Assembly: GCA_009993605.1 (NCBI GenBank)
Contig: JAACTB010000008.1
Span: 62,001 to 126,000, forward strand
DNA length: 64,000 nucleotides
Direction: 5' to 3'
Origin: Erythrobacter sp.
Lineage (GTDB): Bacteria; Pseudomonadota; Alphaproteobacteria; Sphingomonadales; Sphingomonadaceae
Shown: positions 55,182 through 64,000 of the stretch, piece after piece
Layout: the number at the start of each line of letters is the position of its first letter
How positions within the stretch are numbered: the first letter of the stretch is position 1
Position numbers and translations under genes: made by a program
Notes under the pieces: model-generated
Databases searched by the model: none
What the model was told of the DNA's origin: nothing
Seen by the model: the letters and a program-made list of their open reading frames with translations, nothing else

Positions 55182-57962
55182 TCAGAACGCCTTGCGCAGG
55201 TCCACCCCGATATAGCGGCCGGTCGGATCGATGCGGAACGGCTGGAAGGCATCGGGCACCACGCCGTCCTCGTCCTCCACCCTGCGCCGCGCATCGAAGA
55301 CGTTGTCGACACTCAGAGAAACGCGCAGACCGTCGAGCCAGCCATCGTCCTTCTTCAGCACCTGGCCGAGATCGGCGAAGAGGCGGATGTCGAAGGTCGC
55401 CAGATCGCCGTAGAACAGGTCGCTCGATCCCGGCAGGCCCGAACCGTTGAGGCGGGCTTCGCCGATGTAATTGCCCGACAGGCGCATCCCATACCCTTGT
55501 TTGAAGATGCCGCCTTCCAGTCGCGCAGTGTGCCGGGGGATCGCGCCGCCCGACAGGACATCGCCGTCGAGCTGATCAAAGAGTGGACCGTTCTGCGACA
55601 GCAGGACTTCGTTTTCGAGCGTGATATTGTGATTGAGGCTGAGGAAATAGCGCGCGCGGGTGTCTTCGGGATTGCCGCCGAACATCCCGCGCCTGCCGCC
55701 TCCGCGACCCGCGGGCTGACCCGACGCGCGACCGGCATTCTGACCCGCACCTTGCGCACCGTCCGCCGAACACATGCGCGCCCGCAGAGCCGCCAACTTC
55801 TCGGGATCGATCTCGCCCGCTTCGTTCTTGAGGCGCGCGAGCATCGCTTCGGGCAGGCCTTCGAGATTGGGCGGATCGGCGCAGATCGCGGTGCGCATCG
55901 CCGCGAAGCGCTCGCTATCCTGGTTCGCCTGCTCGCCGCAGAAGCGCGCACGCGCTTGCGCGATCTTCTCGGGATCGGGATTGCCGTCCGCATCGAGCAG
56001 ACGGGCGCGGAACTGCTCGGGGATTTGCGACAGGTCCGGCATTTCGCCTTCGGGCGCATTGCAGAACGCCGCGCGGATGGCTTCCATCCGGGCCGGGTCC
56101 ATCATCATGCCACCACCTTGTCCTCTGGCCTGTCCGCCGCCCTGCCCCCCGGCAGCACCGGCAGCAGTGGGCGGACCACCGCGCTCTTCACGCGGTTCGG
56201 GCGCCTTGCCGATCTCGCCCCGCGTGTTGATCCCGAAGGAGAGGACCCGGCTGCGCGTTTCGAACAGGGTCAGCGGTCGTCTGTCGATCGCCAGCAGCGT
56301 TCCGGTGGCATCGCGCTGGACCCGGTCGGGAAAGGCCTGTTCGAACGCCGCGCCGAAGCCCGGCGTCGCGGTCACGTCGTCCGAGCGGTTGATACCGTAA
56401 TCCACGTTGAAGCGGGTGTTCTCCCAGAAGGGCAGCCCGTAATTGGCGCTGAATTTCCAGTCCGCCTGCGTTTCCGCGCGCAGATCGGGATTGCCGCCCG
56501 TGATCAAAGTCACGAATTCGGTGTCGCCGCGCGCATAATCGAAGACCGGCACGTTGAATTCGTCGATCCGCGGGCTGCCTAGTTCGGTGAGGCTTGGCGC
56601 GACCTCGCGATAGATGCGCGTGGCGCTCAGGGTGAGATTGTCGAACGGAGCCCAGGTCAGCCCCGCACTCCAATTGGTCAGCGCGCCGAAATCGGAGAGG
56701 TCCTCGATCCCGGCGGTCAGATTTGCGCTGAGCCCCCCGATCGCGCCCAGGAACCCGCCGCGCTCGGCGATCGGGACCGAGAGGTTGACGCCGCCATTGA
56801 GGCGCCTGCGCGTCAGTTCGAGGTCGCTGTCGGCACGCGTGTCGCTGCTTTCGATCCGCCGCCAGTCGAAGCCGAAATCGAGCGTCGTCGTCACCTCGCC
56901 CGCAGGCAGTTCAAGCGGATTTCCGATGAAGGTCGCCTTGTTCACGAAGGACCAGGTGCGGCTGTCGGCTATGTCGAAACCCGTTCCGTCGCGCCGATCG
57001 ATCTCGGTTCTGCCATCGGAGAAGACCGCATCGCCGGTATAGGTCGATCGCCAATCGCCGAGCACCCCGCTGAGCGTCGTCGCGAAAGAGGCGGTATCGG
57101 TGTAGTTGCGCCGCTCGATCGGGTCGATCGTGCCCGGAACCAGACCGGACAGGCTCAGGCTTTCGCTGTGATTGTACGATCCGTTGAGGCTCAAGGATGC
57201 GCCGCTGTCCATGAAGGCGCGGACGTAATTGGCGGTCGCCTCCGCGCTCATGCTGTCGGCGATCAGACTGCGGAAGAAGGCTTCGTCCTCGCTCCCCGCG
57301 ATCGTCAGGCCCCGCTCGCCTTCGGTCAGCAGGCTGGTATCCTCGACCTCCACATTGAAGTTCAGCCGTCCGTTCTCGCCGATCCGCAGATAGGTCGCCT
57401 CCTGCTCGTTGCGCGAGAAGCCACCCCGGTCGGGTTGCGCGTATTCGACCTCGGCGGTGACGGCCTGGAAGTTGTTCTTGAGTACGATGTTGACGACGCG
57501 CTGGTCCGCCGAATAGCCGAAGCGCTGGGCGACCTCTTCGGGGAAGACCTCGACCTTCTCGATCGCTTCGGGGGGATAGTTCGAGAATTCACGCGGGCTC
57601 GATACGCGGATACCGTTGACGAGGAATACCGGACGCCCGCCGCCCCGCCCGCCCCGTGCCCCGCTCTGGGTGGCGGGGGCGATCGCCTCCAGGACATCGG
57701 CGATGGACCCCGCCCCGAAGGCCGCGATATCCTCGGCATTGAACTCGGCGATGGGAGGCTGTTCGACATCGAGCTGCCCGCGCAGGCGCGGAGCAGTCAC
57801 GACGATCAGATTCTCGGGATCGATATCAATCTGCTCTTCGGCCCGATCCGTCTCCTCGTTCTCGGGCGGAGCGGCATCCTGCGCCACCAGGGGCTCTGGG
57901 CCGATCGCGGCCATGAAGGCGGCTGCCAGTGCGAGGGTCGAGGCGTAAGTGCTGGATTGCAA
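55182..57962 (-). CDS. TonB-dependent outer-membrane receptor with cysteine-repeat insert
   Basis: A 926-residue receptor from a TTG start at 57962 (AAGG eight bases upstream; the open frame before it has no signal). A signal peptide is followed by a plug domain (NAEDIAAFGAGSIADVLEAIAPATQSGARGG, VFLVNGIRVSS, VVNIVLKNNFQAVTAEVEY) and a barrel ending with aromatic Phe. Around residues 590-768 a barrel loop holds Gly/Ala/Gln-rich linkers flanking two related units (about 56102-55934 and 55921-55758), each with two Cys and LDADGNPDPEKIAQARARFCG-like or NEAGEIDPEKLAALRARMCS-like ends. Substrate unknown. Confidence 0.9.
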   Translation of the reverse strand: MQSSTYASTLALAAAFMAAIGPEPLVAQDAAPPENEETDRAEEQIDIDPENLIVVTAPRLRGQLDVEQPPIAEFNAEDIAAFGAGSIADVLEAIAPATQSGARGGRGGGRPVFLVNGIRVSSPREFSNYPPEAIEKVEVFPEEVAQRFGYSADQRVVNIVLKNNFQAVTAEVEYAQPDRGGFSRNEQEATYLRIGENGRLNFNVEVEDTSLLTEGERGLTIAGSEDEAFFRSLIADSMSAEATANYVRAFMDSGASLSLNGSYNHSESLSLSGLVPGTIDPIERRNYTDTASFATTLSGVLGDWRSTYTGDAVFSDGRTEIDRRDGTGFDIADSRTWSFVNKATFIGNPLELPAGEVTTTLDFGFDWRRIESSDTRADSDLELTRRRLNGGVNLSVPIAERGGFLGAIGGLSANLTAGIEDLSDFGALTNWSAGLTWAPFDNLTLSATRIYREVAPSLTELGSPRIDEFNVPVFDYARGDTEFVTLITGGNPDLRAETQADWKFSANYGLPFWENTRFNVDYGINRSDDVTATPGFGAAFEQAFPDRVQRDATGTLLAIDRRPLTLFETRSRVLSFGINTRGEIGKAPEPREERGGPPTAAGAAGGQGGGQARGQGGGMMMDPARMEAIRAAFCNAPEGEMPDLSQIPEQFRARLLDADGNPDPEKIAQARARFCGEQANQDSERFAAMRTAICADPPNLEGLPEAMLARLKNEAGEIDPEKLAALRARMCSADGAQGAGQNAGRASGQPAGRGGGRRGMFGGNPEDTRARYFLSLNHNITLENEVLLSQNGPLFDQLDGDVLSGGAIPRHTARLEGGIFKQGYGMRLSGNYIGEARLNGSGLPGSSDLFYGDLATFDIRLFADLGQVLKKDDGWLDGLRVSLSVDNVFDARRRVEDEDGVVPDAFQPFRIDPTGRYIGVDLRKAF

Positions 57963-58214
57963 TGTCTGAACCTTGATAAACGTCTGTCCGCCCCCCGTGG
58001 CGAGCGAGCATGTGCAGCATGGCGCGTGAACCGACCATAACGAAAACGCCTTGCACTCTACGCCCGTCGAACCATATCGGGCGTTGGTCGGACCCGCGTC
58101 GACCCTCTTCCCTTTTTCGCCGCGCGCGGTTAAAGCGCGCGCCCTGACGGGCATATGCGCCCGGCACCCGATTCCTCGGCCTCGCCCGAGATATTTCCCG
58201 AGACAAGGATACAC

Positions 58215-58460
58215 ATGGCCAAAGAAGAACTCCTCGAAATGCGCGGCCGGGTTGTGGAGTTGCTCCCGAACGCGATGTTCCGGGTAGAGCTCGAAAACGG
58301 TCACGAAGTGCTGGGCCACACCGCCGGCAAGATGCGCAAGAACCGCATCCGCGTTCTGGTGGGCGACGAAGTGCTGTGCGAATTGACGCCTTACGACCTG
58401 ACGAAGGCGCGCATCACCTATCGCTTCATGCCGGGCCGTGGCGGTCCGGGGCCGCAATAA
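58215..58460 (+). CDS. infA: Translation initiation factor IF-1
   Basis: An 81-residue OB-fold protein: [53 protein letters not shown] is IF-1, and the C-terminal [20 protein letters not shown] adds about nine residues beyond the usual 72. ATG 58215 is the family start; the open frame upstream is not. It begins the infA-maf-RNase-yacG run on the plus strand. Confidence 0.97.
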   Translation: MAKEELLEMRGRVVELLPNAMFRVELENGHEVLGHTAGKMRKNRIRVLVGDEVLCELTPYDLTKARITYRFMPGRGGPGPQ

Positions 58461-58479
58461 TCTTGTGACATCCCGCGCG

Positions 58480-59055
58480 ATGACCGCGCCGCGCCTGATC
58501 CTCGCTTCCGCCAGCCCGCGCCGCCGCGAATTGCTCGCACGGCTGGGCGTGACACCCGACGCGATCGCTCCCGCCGATATCGACGAGACGCCATTCGAGG
58601 CGGAATTGCCGCGCGACTACGCCAAACGCATGGCGCGCGAAAAGGCGCTGGCTGCGGCGAGCGACGAGGCGCACATCCTTGCCGGTGACACGGTGGTCGC
58701 CGCCGGTCGCCGCATCCTCCCCAAGGCCGAAGACGAGGCGACCGCGCGTCGCTGCCTCGAATTGCTGTCTGGCCGGCGCCATACGGTCCTTTCCGCCATC
58801 GCCCTGCGCAGGCCGGACGGGACGCTGCGCGAGAAATTGAGCGAGACGGCGGTCAAGTTCAAGCGCCTCTCCACCGAGGAGATCGACGCCTATATCGCGA
58901 GCGGGGAATGGGACGGCAAGGCTGGCGGCTACGCCATTCAGGGCGCTGCTGAAGGGCTCGTCTCGTGGTTGCAGGGCAGCCATTCGGGGGTCGTCGGCCT
59001 GCCGCTCTATGAAACGCGCATTCTTCTGAAATCGGCGGGCTTTCCGCTTGGCTGA
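58480..59055 (+). CDS. maf: Maf-family nucleoside triphosphate pyrophosphatase
   Basis: A 191-residue Maf protein: LILASASPRRRELLARLG at the N-terminus, ILAGDTVVAAGRRILPKAEDEATARRCLELLSGRRHTVLSAI in the core and GKAGGYAIQGAAEGLVSWLQGSHSGVVGLPLYET at the C-terminus. It hydrolyses non-canonical nucleotides. ATG 58480 is preferred; a GTG at 58465 is possible. Its end overlaps the RNase gene by eight bases. Confidence 0.93.
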   Translation: MTAPRLILASASPRRRELLARLGVTPDAIAPADIDETPFEAELPRDYAKRMAREKALAAASDEAHILAGDTVVAAGRRILPKAEDEATARRCLELLSGRRHTVLSAIALRRPDGTLREKLSETAVKFKRLSTEEIDAYIASGEWDGKAGGYAIQGAAEGLVSWLQGSHSGVVGLPLYETRILLKSAGFPLG

Positions 59056-60025
59056 GTGGCTGGTCGAAGAAGGGATTGGCGAAGAACGCGCGATCCTGGT
59101 CGACGATGGCGCAATACGGGCCGCGCGCCTTTACTGGCCCGGACGCCTCGCCGCCGGACAGGTGGAAGACGCCGTGCTCGCCTCGCGTCACAAAGGCAGC
59201 GCGCGCGGCACGGTGCGGTTTGCGAGCGGAGAAGAGGCCCTGGTCGACCGCCTGCCGCGCGAGACAAGAGAAGGCGCTCCGCTACGTGTCGAGATCACCC
59301 GCGAGGCGATCCGCGAGCGCGATCGCTTGAAGCTCGCCCACGCCCGACCCACCCATGCGGACCCCCGCCCCGCACCCGGACTGGTCGAGCAATTGCGCGG
59401 CGAGGGGTTTGAAGCCAGGAGCGTGCGCCGCTTCGACAGGGGTGATTGGGACGAACTCTGGCTCGAAGCGTGGCAGGGTTCGGTCGCTTTCGATTTGGGT
59501 GAGCTCGCCTTCTTCGACACCAGCGCGATGACGCTGATCGATGTGGATGGGCCGGACGATCCGCGCGCGCTGGCGCTCGCGGCGGTCCCGGCGATCGCCA
59601 GTGCCTTGCGGCGCTTCGACATGGGCGGATCGATCGGGATCGACTTTCCGACTCTCACCACGAAGAGCGACCGCAAGGCTGTGGACATCGCGCTGGGCGA
59701 GATGCTCGCGGATTGGCCGCATGAGCGCACCGCGATGAACGGTTTCGGCTTCGTGCAGCTCGTGGCCCGCTTCGCCCGATTGTCGCTGCTCCAGCGTATC
59801 CAGCGCGATCGCACCGGGGCCGCCGCTCGGCTGGCGCTGCGCCGCGCGGACCGGGTCGAAGGACCGGGCGTCACGCTGCTCACAGTCCACCCTGCGCTCG
59901 AGGCCAAATTGCGGCCGGAGTGGCTGGCGGAACTGGAGCGGCGGACCGGACGCTCCACAAGGATCGCCGTCGAACCCGGACTTGCGCTGGAGGCCGCCGC
60001 CGCCCAGATCGTGCCGCATGACTAA
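59048..60025 (+). CDS. Short RNase E/G-type protein
   Basis: A 325-residue protein resembling the catalytic region of RNase E/G: the metal-site stretches FFDTSAMTLIDVDGPDDPRALALAAVPAIASALRRFDMGGSIGIDFPTL correspond to the family core around the two Asp residues. An S1-like region precedes it in shortened form (VEDAVLASRHKGSARGTVRF). It is much smaller than RNase E and lacks the Zn-link cysteines that tether dimers, so activity may be limited. The start is TTG 59048 inside maf; the stop overlaps yacG. Confidence 0.85.
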   Translation: MAEWLVEEGIGEERAILVDDGAIRAARLYWPGRLAAGQVEDAVLASRHKGSARGTVRFASGEEALVDRLPRETREGAPLRVEITREAIRERDRLKLAHARPTHADPRPAPGLVEQLRGEGFEARSVRRFDRGDWDELWLEAWQGSVAFDLGELAFFDTSAMTLIDVDGPDDPRALALAAVPAIASALRRFDMGGSIGIDFPTLTTKSDRKAVDIALGEMLADWPHERTAMNGFGFVQLVARFARLSLLQRIQRDRTGAAARLALRRADRVEGPGVTLLTVHPALEAKLRPEWLAELERRTGRSTRIAVEPGLALEAAAAQIVPHD

Positions 60026-60218
60026 CGCTGCCAAACCCTGCCCGATCTGTCGCAAGCCGAGGACCTCCGAGCACGCGCCCTTTTGCTCCGAACGCTGCCG
60101 CGATCGCGATCTCTCGCAATGGTTCGGGGATGGCTATGCGGTCCCCGGCCGCCCCGCCATGCCCGAGGAAATCGCCGCCGAGGTGATTGCCGAGGGAAGA
60201 GGAGGCCAAGAGGACTGA
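60018..60218 (+). CDS. yacG: DNA gyrase inhibitor YacG
   Basis: A 66-residue zinc-finger protein. Its four cysteines (residues 8, 11, 23, 27) form CPICRKP and FCSERC, followed by RDRDLSQWFGDGYAVPG, the classic YacG sequence that blocks gyrase GyrB. The ATG overlaps the end of the RNase gene by eight bases, the usual maf-RNase-yacG arrangement. Confidence 0.95.
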   Translation: MTNAAKPCPICRKPRTSEHAPFCSERCRDRDLSQWFGDGYAVPGRPAMPEEIAAEVIAEGRGGQED

Positions 60219-60308
60219 AAACCCCTTGCCAAGCTTTCATGGCTTCGCCATAGGGCGGCGCTCCAACCGCTCGCCGGTTCCTCATCGAGGGCCGCCGCAA
60301 GAGTGCAA

Positions 60309-60384
60309 GCCTCGGTAGCTCAGTTGGTAGAGCACACGATTGAAAATCGTGGTGTCGGTGGTTCGAATCCGCCCCGAGGCACCA
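60309..60384 (+). tRNA. tRNA-Phe (GAA)
   Basis: A complete 76-base tRNA with encoded CCA. The anticodon loop TTGAAAA gives GAA. The acceptor stem GCCTCGG pairs with CCGAGGC, and the T loop is GGTTCGAATCC. It is the only RNA gene seen in the window. Confidence 0.97.
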
Positions 60385-60391
60385 TTATTTA

Positions 60392-60489
60392 TTATTTGCG
60401 CTACCGCAGGATATTATCTGCGCTACCGCGCTGCGCGCTGCTTGAGCGGGTTTTATCTGCGCTACCGCGCTGCGCGCTGCTTGAGCGGG
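60392..60489. repeat. 39-bp tandem repeat after tRNA-Phe
   Basis: Two identical 37-base copies (60414-60450 and 60453-60489), separated by two bases, each built around GCGCTACCGCGCTGCGCGCT. A degenerate part-copy, TTATTTGCGCTACCGC, lies at 60392-60407. They are directly after the tRNA. Internal GCGC-rich segments could fold. It is not a CRISPR: no spacers of defined length occur. Confidence 0.9.
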
Positions 60490-60595
60490 GGTTGGGCGGG
60501 CTATCGGCTTGCCCCCCATTCTTCGGAAACAAAGACGTCGTCTGATGGGTTGAGCGGGAGAACCTCTCCTTCCCAACAGACAGGACGATCTTCCC

Positions 60596-61198
60596 ATGAC
60601 CAAGATTCTGGTGCTCTATTACTCCTCCTATGGCCACACCGCACAAATGGCGGAAGCGGTGGCCGAGGGCATTCGCGAAGTCGGCGCGGAGGCGGTGATC
60701 CGCCATGTCCCCGAAACCGCGCCCGAAGAGGTGGTGAAGAGCGCCGGGTTCCAGAAGATGGAAGGCCACACCTGCATCGGCGGGCCGGACGAGCTTGCCG
60801 AATATGACGGCATCGTCGTCGGATCGCCCACCCGCTATGGCCGGATGACCAGCCAGATGGCCGCGTTCTGGGACCAGACCGGCGGGCTGTGGCAGAAAGG
60901 CGCGCTGATCGGCAAGGTCGGCGCCGCCTTCACCTCGACGGCGAGCCAGCATGGCGGGCAGGAGACGACCCTGTGGTCCATCCTCAACAACCTGCTCCAC
61001 ATGGGGATGACGGTGGTCGGCCTCGACTACGGTTTCGATGGGCTTGTCGGCGTGGACGAGGTCAAGGGCGGCACGCCCTACGGTGCCAGCACCATCGCCG
61101 ATGGCGACGGATCGCGCCAGCCGTCCGAAGTCGAACTGGGCGGCGCCCGCTATCTCGGCAAGCGTGTGGCGCAGACGGCAGCGAAGCTGGGCGGATAA
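60596..61198 (+). CDS. wrbA: NAD(P)H:quinone oxidoreductase WrbA type
   Basis: A 200-residue flavodoxin-like quinone reductase: [21 protein letters not shown] (FMN phosphate site), [25 protein letters not shown] and [26 protein letters not shown] are WrbA signatures. It protects against quinone redox cycling. Free-standing, with a leader of about 40 bases between the repeat tail and ATG. Confidence 0.95.
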   Translation: MTKILVLYYSSYGHTAQMAEAVAEGIREVGAEAVIRHVPETAPEEVVKSAGFQKMEGHTCIGGPDELAEYDGIVVGSPTRYGRMTSQMAAFWDQTGGLWQKGALIGKVGAAFTSTASQHGGQETTLWSILNNLLHMGMTVVGLDYGFDGLVGVDEVKGGTPYGASTIADGDGSRQPSEVELGGARYLGKRVAQTAAKLGG

Positions 61199-61240
61199 AG
61201 CGATTGGTCATCGCCGCCATCCCCCGCTAGGCGCGAAAGC

Positions 61241-62569
61241 ATGCATGAAACCGCCACCGCATCGCTTTCCGCCTTCGACATGGCGGCGATCCTCGTGGTC
61301 GCTTCGGCCCTCCTCGGTTGGTTCAACCACCACTTCCTGAAACTGCCGCACGTCATCGGGTTGACGGTGATGGGGGCTCTGGGCGCGATCGGGTTGATGA
61401 TCGCGAATGCGGTCATTCCCGGCATCACGCTGGACGACACGGTCGCACGCCTGCTTCAGCAGCTGAACTTCACCGATACGCTGTTGCAGGGAATGCTGAG
61501 CTTCCTGCTGTTCGCAGGCGCGCTCCATGTCGATCTGGAGCGGCTGCGCAGTGCCTGGCTGCCGGTTCTGCTGCTTTCGACCGTGGGCGTGATCGTCTCG
61601 ACCGTCCTGGTCGGCCTGGCGACATGGGGCGTGGGATTGCTGCTCGGCCTGTCGATCGCGCCGATCTGGTATTTCGTGTTTGGCGCCCTCATCGCGCCGA
61701 CCGATCCCGTCTCCGTGCTCGGCGTCCTCAGGGAAGAGAATGTCCCGCTGTCCCTGCAAAGCGCGGTCGCGGGCGAGAGCCTGTTCAATGACGGCGTCGG
61801 CATCGTCGTCTTCACCATCCTGCTCGGCGCGGCGGTAACGGGGGCGGAGTTTTCCCTGTCGGAAGGCGCGCGCCTGTTCGCGATCGAAGCGGGCGGCGGG
61901 ATCCTGATCGGCCTCGTCGCGGGCTATATCGGCTATCGCGCGCTCGCGGGGATGGACGAATACGCAATCGAGGTGCTGATCACGCTCGCCGTGGTCATGG
62001 GCGGATATGCCCTGTGCAGCGCGCTGCATATCTCCGGTCCGCTGGCGATGGCGGTGGCAGGGCTGCTCATCGGCAATCACGGCGTCACCTATGCGATGAG
62101 CGACGTGACGCGCGATTACGTCATTAAGTTCTGGGAGCTTGTCGACGAATTGCTGAACTCGGTGCTGTTCCTCCTGATCGGCCTCGAACTGATCGCCATC
62201 GTGCCGGGCGTTACCGAGGTGACGATGGCTGTTGCAGCTATTCCGCTGACCTTGGCGGCGCGCGCGGCGGCAGTCGCGCTGTCGACCAAACTGATCCCCG
62301 CCGCCCGCCTCCAGCAGCAGGGCGCGGCGCGTGTGTTGTGGTGGGGCGGCCTGCGCGGCGGTATCTCGATTGCGCTCGCTTTGTCGCTGCCCCCCGGCCC
62401 GGTCCGCGACCTCGTGCTCGCGGCGACCTTCGGCGCGGTGCTGTTCAGCGTCCTTATCCAGCGCGCCACGCTCGGACGGTTGATCGAGCATCTGAAGGGG
62501 CAGCGTGCCGAAGCGGTCGAAGGGTCGGAAGACCTCTCCGACGAGGCCGCGCGCCCGCACGGGCGTTGA
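61241..62569 (+). CDS. CPA1-type Na+/H+ antiporter
   Basis: A 442-residue membrane antiporter with about twelve helices. Essential motifs are [22 protein letters not shown] and [18 protein letters not shown] (the ND pair), typical of the NhaP/CPA1 group. The C-terminus is short and acidic, so no regulatory domain is added. It starts 42 bp after the wrbA stop. Confidence 0.92.
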   Translation: MHETATASLSAFDMAAILVVASALLGWFNHHFLKLPHVIGLTVMGALGAIGLMIANAVIPGITLDDTVARLLQQLNFTDTLLQGMLSFLLFAGALHVDLERLRSAWLPVLLLSTVGVIVSTVLVGLATWGVGLLLGLSIAPIWYFVFGALIAPTDPVSVLGVLREENVPLSLQSAVAGESLFNDGVGIVVFTILLGAAVTGAEFSLSEGARLFAIEAGGGILIGLVAGYIGYRALAGMDEYAIEVLITLAVVMGGYALCSALHISGPLAMAVAGLLIGNHGVTYAMSDVTRDYVIKFWELVDELLNSVLFLLIGLELIAIVPGVTEVTMAVAAIPLTLAARAAAVALSTKLIPAARLQQQGAARVLWWGGLRGGISIALALSLPPGPVRDLVLAATFGAVLFSVLIQRATLGRLIEHLKGQRAEAVEGSEDLSDEAARPHGR

Positions 62570-62609
62570 TTGCCTCTGCCGTCCGGCTGATGTAAGGCAG
62601 CCGCCAACC

Positions 62610-62640
62610 GCCCCGGCACGCGATTCCGCCGCGCCGGGGC
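62610..62640. terminator. Hairpin between the antiporter and purC
   Basis: GCCCCGGC and GCCGGGGC form an 8-bp stem with a 15-base loop, 41 bases after the antiporter stop. No clear T-run follows, so it may be an antiporter terminator of modest strength or a purC leader structure. Confidence 0.35.
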
Positions 62641-62672
62641 CATTCGTTTCCGATGTCCCGAGGATTCCGCTT

Positions 62673-63479
62673 ATGGCACGTCGCCGCCAGATCTACGAAG
62701 GCAAGGCCAAGATCCTGTATGAAGGGCCCGAACCGGGCACCATCATCCAGTATTTCAAGGACGATGCCACCGCCTTCAACGCCCAGAAGAAGGGCACGAT
62801 CAATGGCAAGGGCGTGATCAACAATCGGGTGAGCGAATATGTCTTCACCCGCCTGTCGCATATCGGTGTGCCGACGCATTTCATCCGCCGGTTGAACATG
62901 CGCGAACAGCTCGTCCGCCAGGTCGAGATCGTGCCGATCGAGGTCGTGGTCAGGAACGTCGCCGCCGGCTCGATCTGCAAGCGGTTGGGCCTGGAGGAAG
63001 GCGAGCCCCTGCCCCACACTCTGATCGAATATTACTACAAGGACGATGCGCTGGGCGATCCGCTGATCGCGGAAGAACACATCGCCTGCTTCAACTGGGC
63101 GTCGAACGAAGAGATGCAGGACATCTCCAGCATGGCGATCCGCATCAACGATTTCCTGTGCGGCATGTTCGCGGCGATCGACATCCGCCTCGTCGATTTC
63201 AAGCTCGAATTCGGGCGGCTCTGGGACCAGGATTACAGCCGCATAATCCTCGCCGATGAAATCTCGCCCGATGGCTGCCGCCTGTGGGACATCAATACCG
63301 GCGAAAAGCTCGACAAGGACCGCTTCCGCCGCGATCTCGGCGGCGAGGAAGAAGCCTATCGCGAAGTCGCCCGCCGCCTCGGCCTTCTCAAGGACGAGGA
63401 TAGCGGCCCGGGCGAAGTCTTCGATCTCTCCGCCCATCGCGGCCGCCTGCGCGGCGGGAAACCGACGAAAAAGGGCTGA
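62673..63479 (+). CDS. purC: SAICAR synthase
   Basis: Phosphoribosylaminoimidazole-succinocarboxamide synthase, 268 residues. [39 protein letters not shown] is the N-terminal ATP site, [20 protein letters not shown] and [16 protein letters not shown]-like phrases ([16 protein letters not shown]) are substrate sites, and FKLEFGRLW lies before the end. It catalyses a step of purine synthesis. ATG 62673 is the family start. Confidence 0.96.
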   Translation: MARRRQIYEGKAKILYEGPEPGTIIQYFKDDATAFNAQKKGTINGKGVINNRVSEYVFTRLSHIGVPTHFIRRLNMREQLVRQVEIVPIEVVVRNVAAGSICKRLGLEEGEPLPHTLIEYYYKDDALGDPLIAEEHIACFNWASNEEMQDISSMAIRINDFLCGMFAAIDIRLVDFKLEFGRLWDQDYSRIILADEISPDGCRLWDINTGEKLDKDRFRRDLGGEEEAYREVARRLGLLKDEDSGPGEVFDLSAHRGRLRGGKPTKKG

Positions 63480-63550
63480 ACGCCTCTCGCTTATCTTGCG
63501 AATTTCCCGATTTGCGTCATGATGCGGCGTACATTCGGGGGGTCGAAAAT

Positions 63551-64000
63551 ATGGGTCGCGTCTTTGTTCTGAGCATTTCGGCCGCAATGATCGGGGCATC
63601 GCCCCTGGCTGCGCAAGATCAGGCGGATTTGATAGCGACGGGGCCTGCTCCGAATTGGGTGGAGGAAGCGGAACTGGCGGAGGTCCCTTCCGATGCCCAG
63701 GGGCTGGTGTTCGTCCGGCGGAACGACACGTTGATCCACCTGCGCGACGGTGGCCAAGACACCTTTGTCGGCCAGCATATCAAGCTGCTTAATTCGCAAG
63801 CCCTGCAGCTCGGCAATATCGGGGTAATGTGGAACCCTGCTGCAGGTGCTCCGACGATCCATACCCTGCGCATCCATCGCGATGGCGAGACGATCGACCT
63901 GCGGGACCGCGCCGACTTCGAAATCCTGCGGCGGGAAGAACAGCTCGAGGCGGCGACGCTCGACGGCATGCTTACCGCGATCTACCGGATTCCCGATCTG
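63551..64000 (+). CDS. DUF3857-type secreted protein, N-terminal part
   Basis: The frame is open to the end of the window (150 codons visible). It starts with a signal peptide (MGRVFVLSISAAMIGASPLAAQ), then APNWVEEAELAEVPSDAQGLVFVRRNDTLIHLRDGGQDTFVGQHIKLLNSQALQLGNIGVMWNP and TIHTLRIHRDGETIDL, which resembles the DUF3857 domain of transglutaminase-like periplasmic proteins. The catalytic part lies downstream, outside the window. ATG 63551 is preceded by a 70-bp gap after purC. Confidence 0.75.
   Translation, partial: MGRVFVLSISAAMIGASPLAAQDQADLIATGPAPNWVEEAELAEVPSDAQGLVFVRRNDTLIHLRDGGQDTFVGQHIKLLNSQALQLGNIGVMWNPAAGAPTIHTLRIHRDGETIDLRDRADFEILRREEQLEAATLDGMLTAIYRIPDL

Noticed and set aside
57963-58457. 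165-codon upstream extension of the TonB receptor frame
   Set aside because: The extension overlaps infA and its promoter region and lacks a signal; the TTG 57962 begins a plausible signal peptide.
60392-60489. Possible small CRISPR array
   Set aside because: Only two exact copies with a two-base spacing; no spacers and no cas genes in the window.

Overview
The window is a dense, high-GC stretch of an alphaproteobacterial chromosome. Gene content and protein resemblance point to Sphingomonadales, most likely Erythrobacteraceae or a close relative. Supporting signs are an aa3 cytochrome oxidase cluster running into thrC, an rplU-rpmA pair whose L21 has a Lys/Ala-rich tail, the nusB-thiL-hppA order, a J-domain/BolA/CobS neighbourhood, a TonB receptor of sphingomonad style, and many GTG, TTG and even CTG starts with ATGA or TGATG overlaps. 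I see no rRNA, CRISPR array, insertion sequence or integrase. Almost every base is coding, and no gene-free stretch exceeds about 300 bp.

Layout. 0-11 kb: a partial DMT transporter, pyrC, ygfZ, a TetR regulator facing a metal-dependent hydrolase across a double operator, GNAT, rpmA/rplU, a lipoprotein, then a tightly overlapping minus-strand block (thrC, rRNA methyltransferase-like, folB, an unknown 109-residue protein, moaA, moaD, moaE). 11-21 kb: the terminal oxidase locus ctaC, ctaD, ctaB, a 41-residue membrane protein, ctaG, ctaE, DUF983 and SURF1. It is split by a GGDEF-EAL protein and an epoxide-hydrolase-like enzyme, with a strong terminator after ctaD. 21-27 kb: plus-strand operon pyrE, pdxJ, small membrane protein, acpS, lepB, AI-2E-type permease, DUF3089 and ruvX.

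27-29 kb: the least explained part, a minus-strand three-gene unit made of a 53-residue acidic/hydrophobic peptide and two about 300-residue proteins with cupin-like cores and helical C-termini, joined by overlapping non-ATG starts. 29-39 kb: two hotdog thioesterases, PBP1A, cobS, an MpaB-type protein, a J-domain protein, bolA, GST, DUF6445, pirin, SDR and DUF2332. 39-45 kb: hisG, hisD, nusB, thiL and the H+-pyrophosphatase, ending at a clear terminator.

45-58 kb: a CelD-type acetyltransferase coupled to a JmjC/cupin-like protein, a TesB thioesterase, a 12-residue Trp-rich micro-ORF with its own promoter-like and terminator signals, a CHASE2-GGDEF-EAL protein, uvrC, an APC permease, a YhiN-type flavoprotein and a TonB receptor carrying a duplicated Cys-bearing insert. 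58-64 kb: infA, maf, an RNase E/G-type protein, yacG, tRNA-Phe followed by a 39-bp tandem repeat, wrbA, an Na+/H+ antiporter, purC and the start of a DUF3857 protein.

Most of the content is housekeeping: pyrimidine, molybdopterin, folate, B6, histidine and thiamine synthesis, respiration, envelope and secretion. The accessory or poorly described pieces are the peptide/cupin unit, the Trp-rich micro-ORF, the two c-di-GMP proteins, the DUF6445 gene and the TonB receptor insert. Functional calls rest on motif and family recognition by eye; no database search was run.
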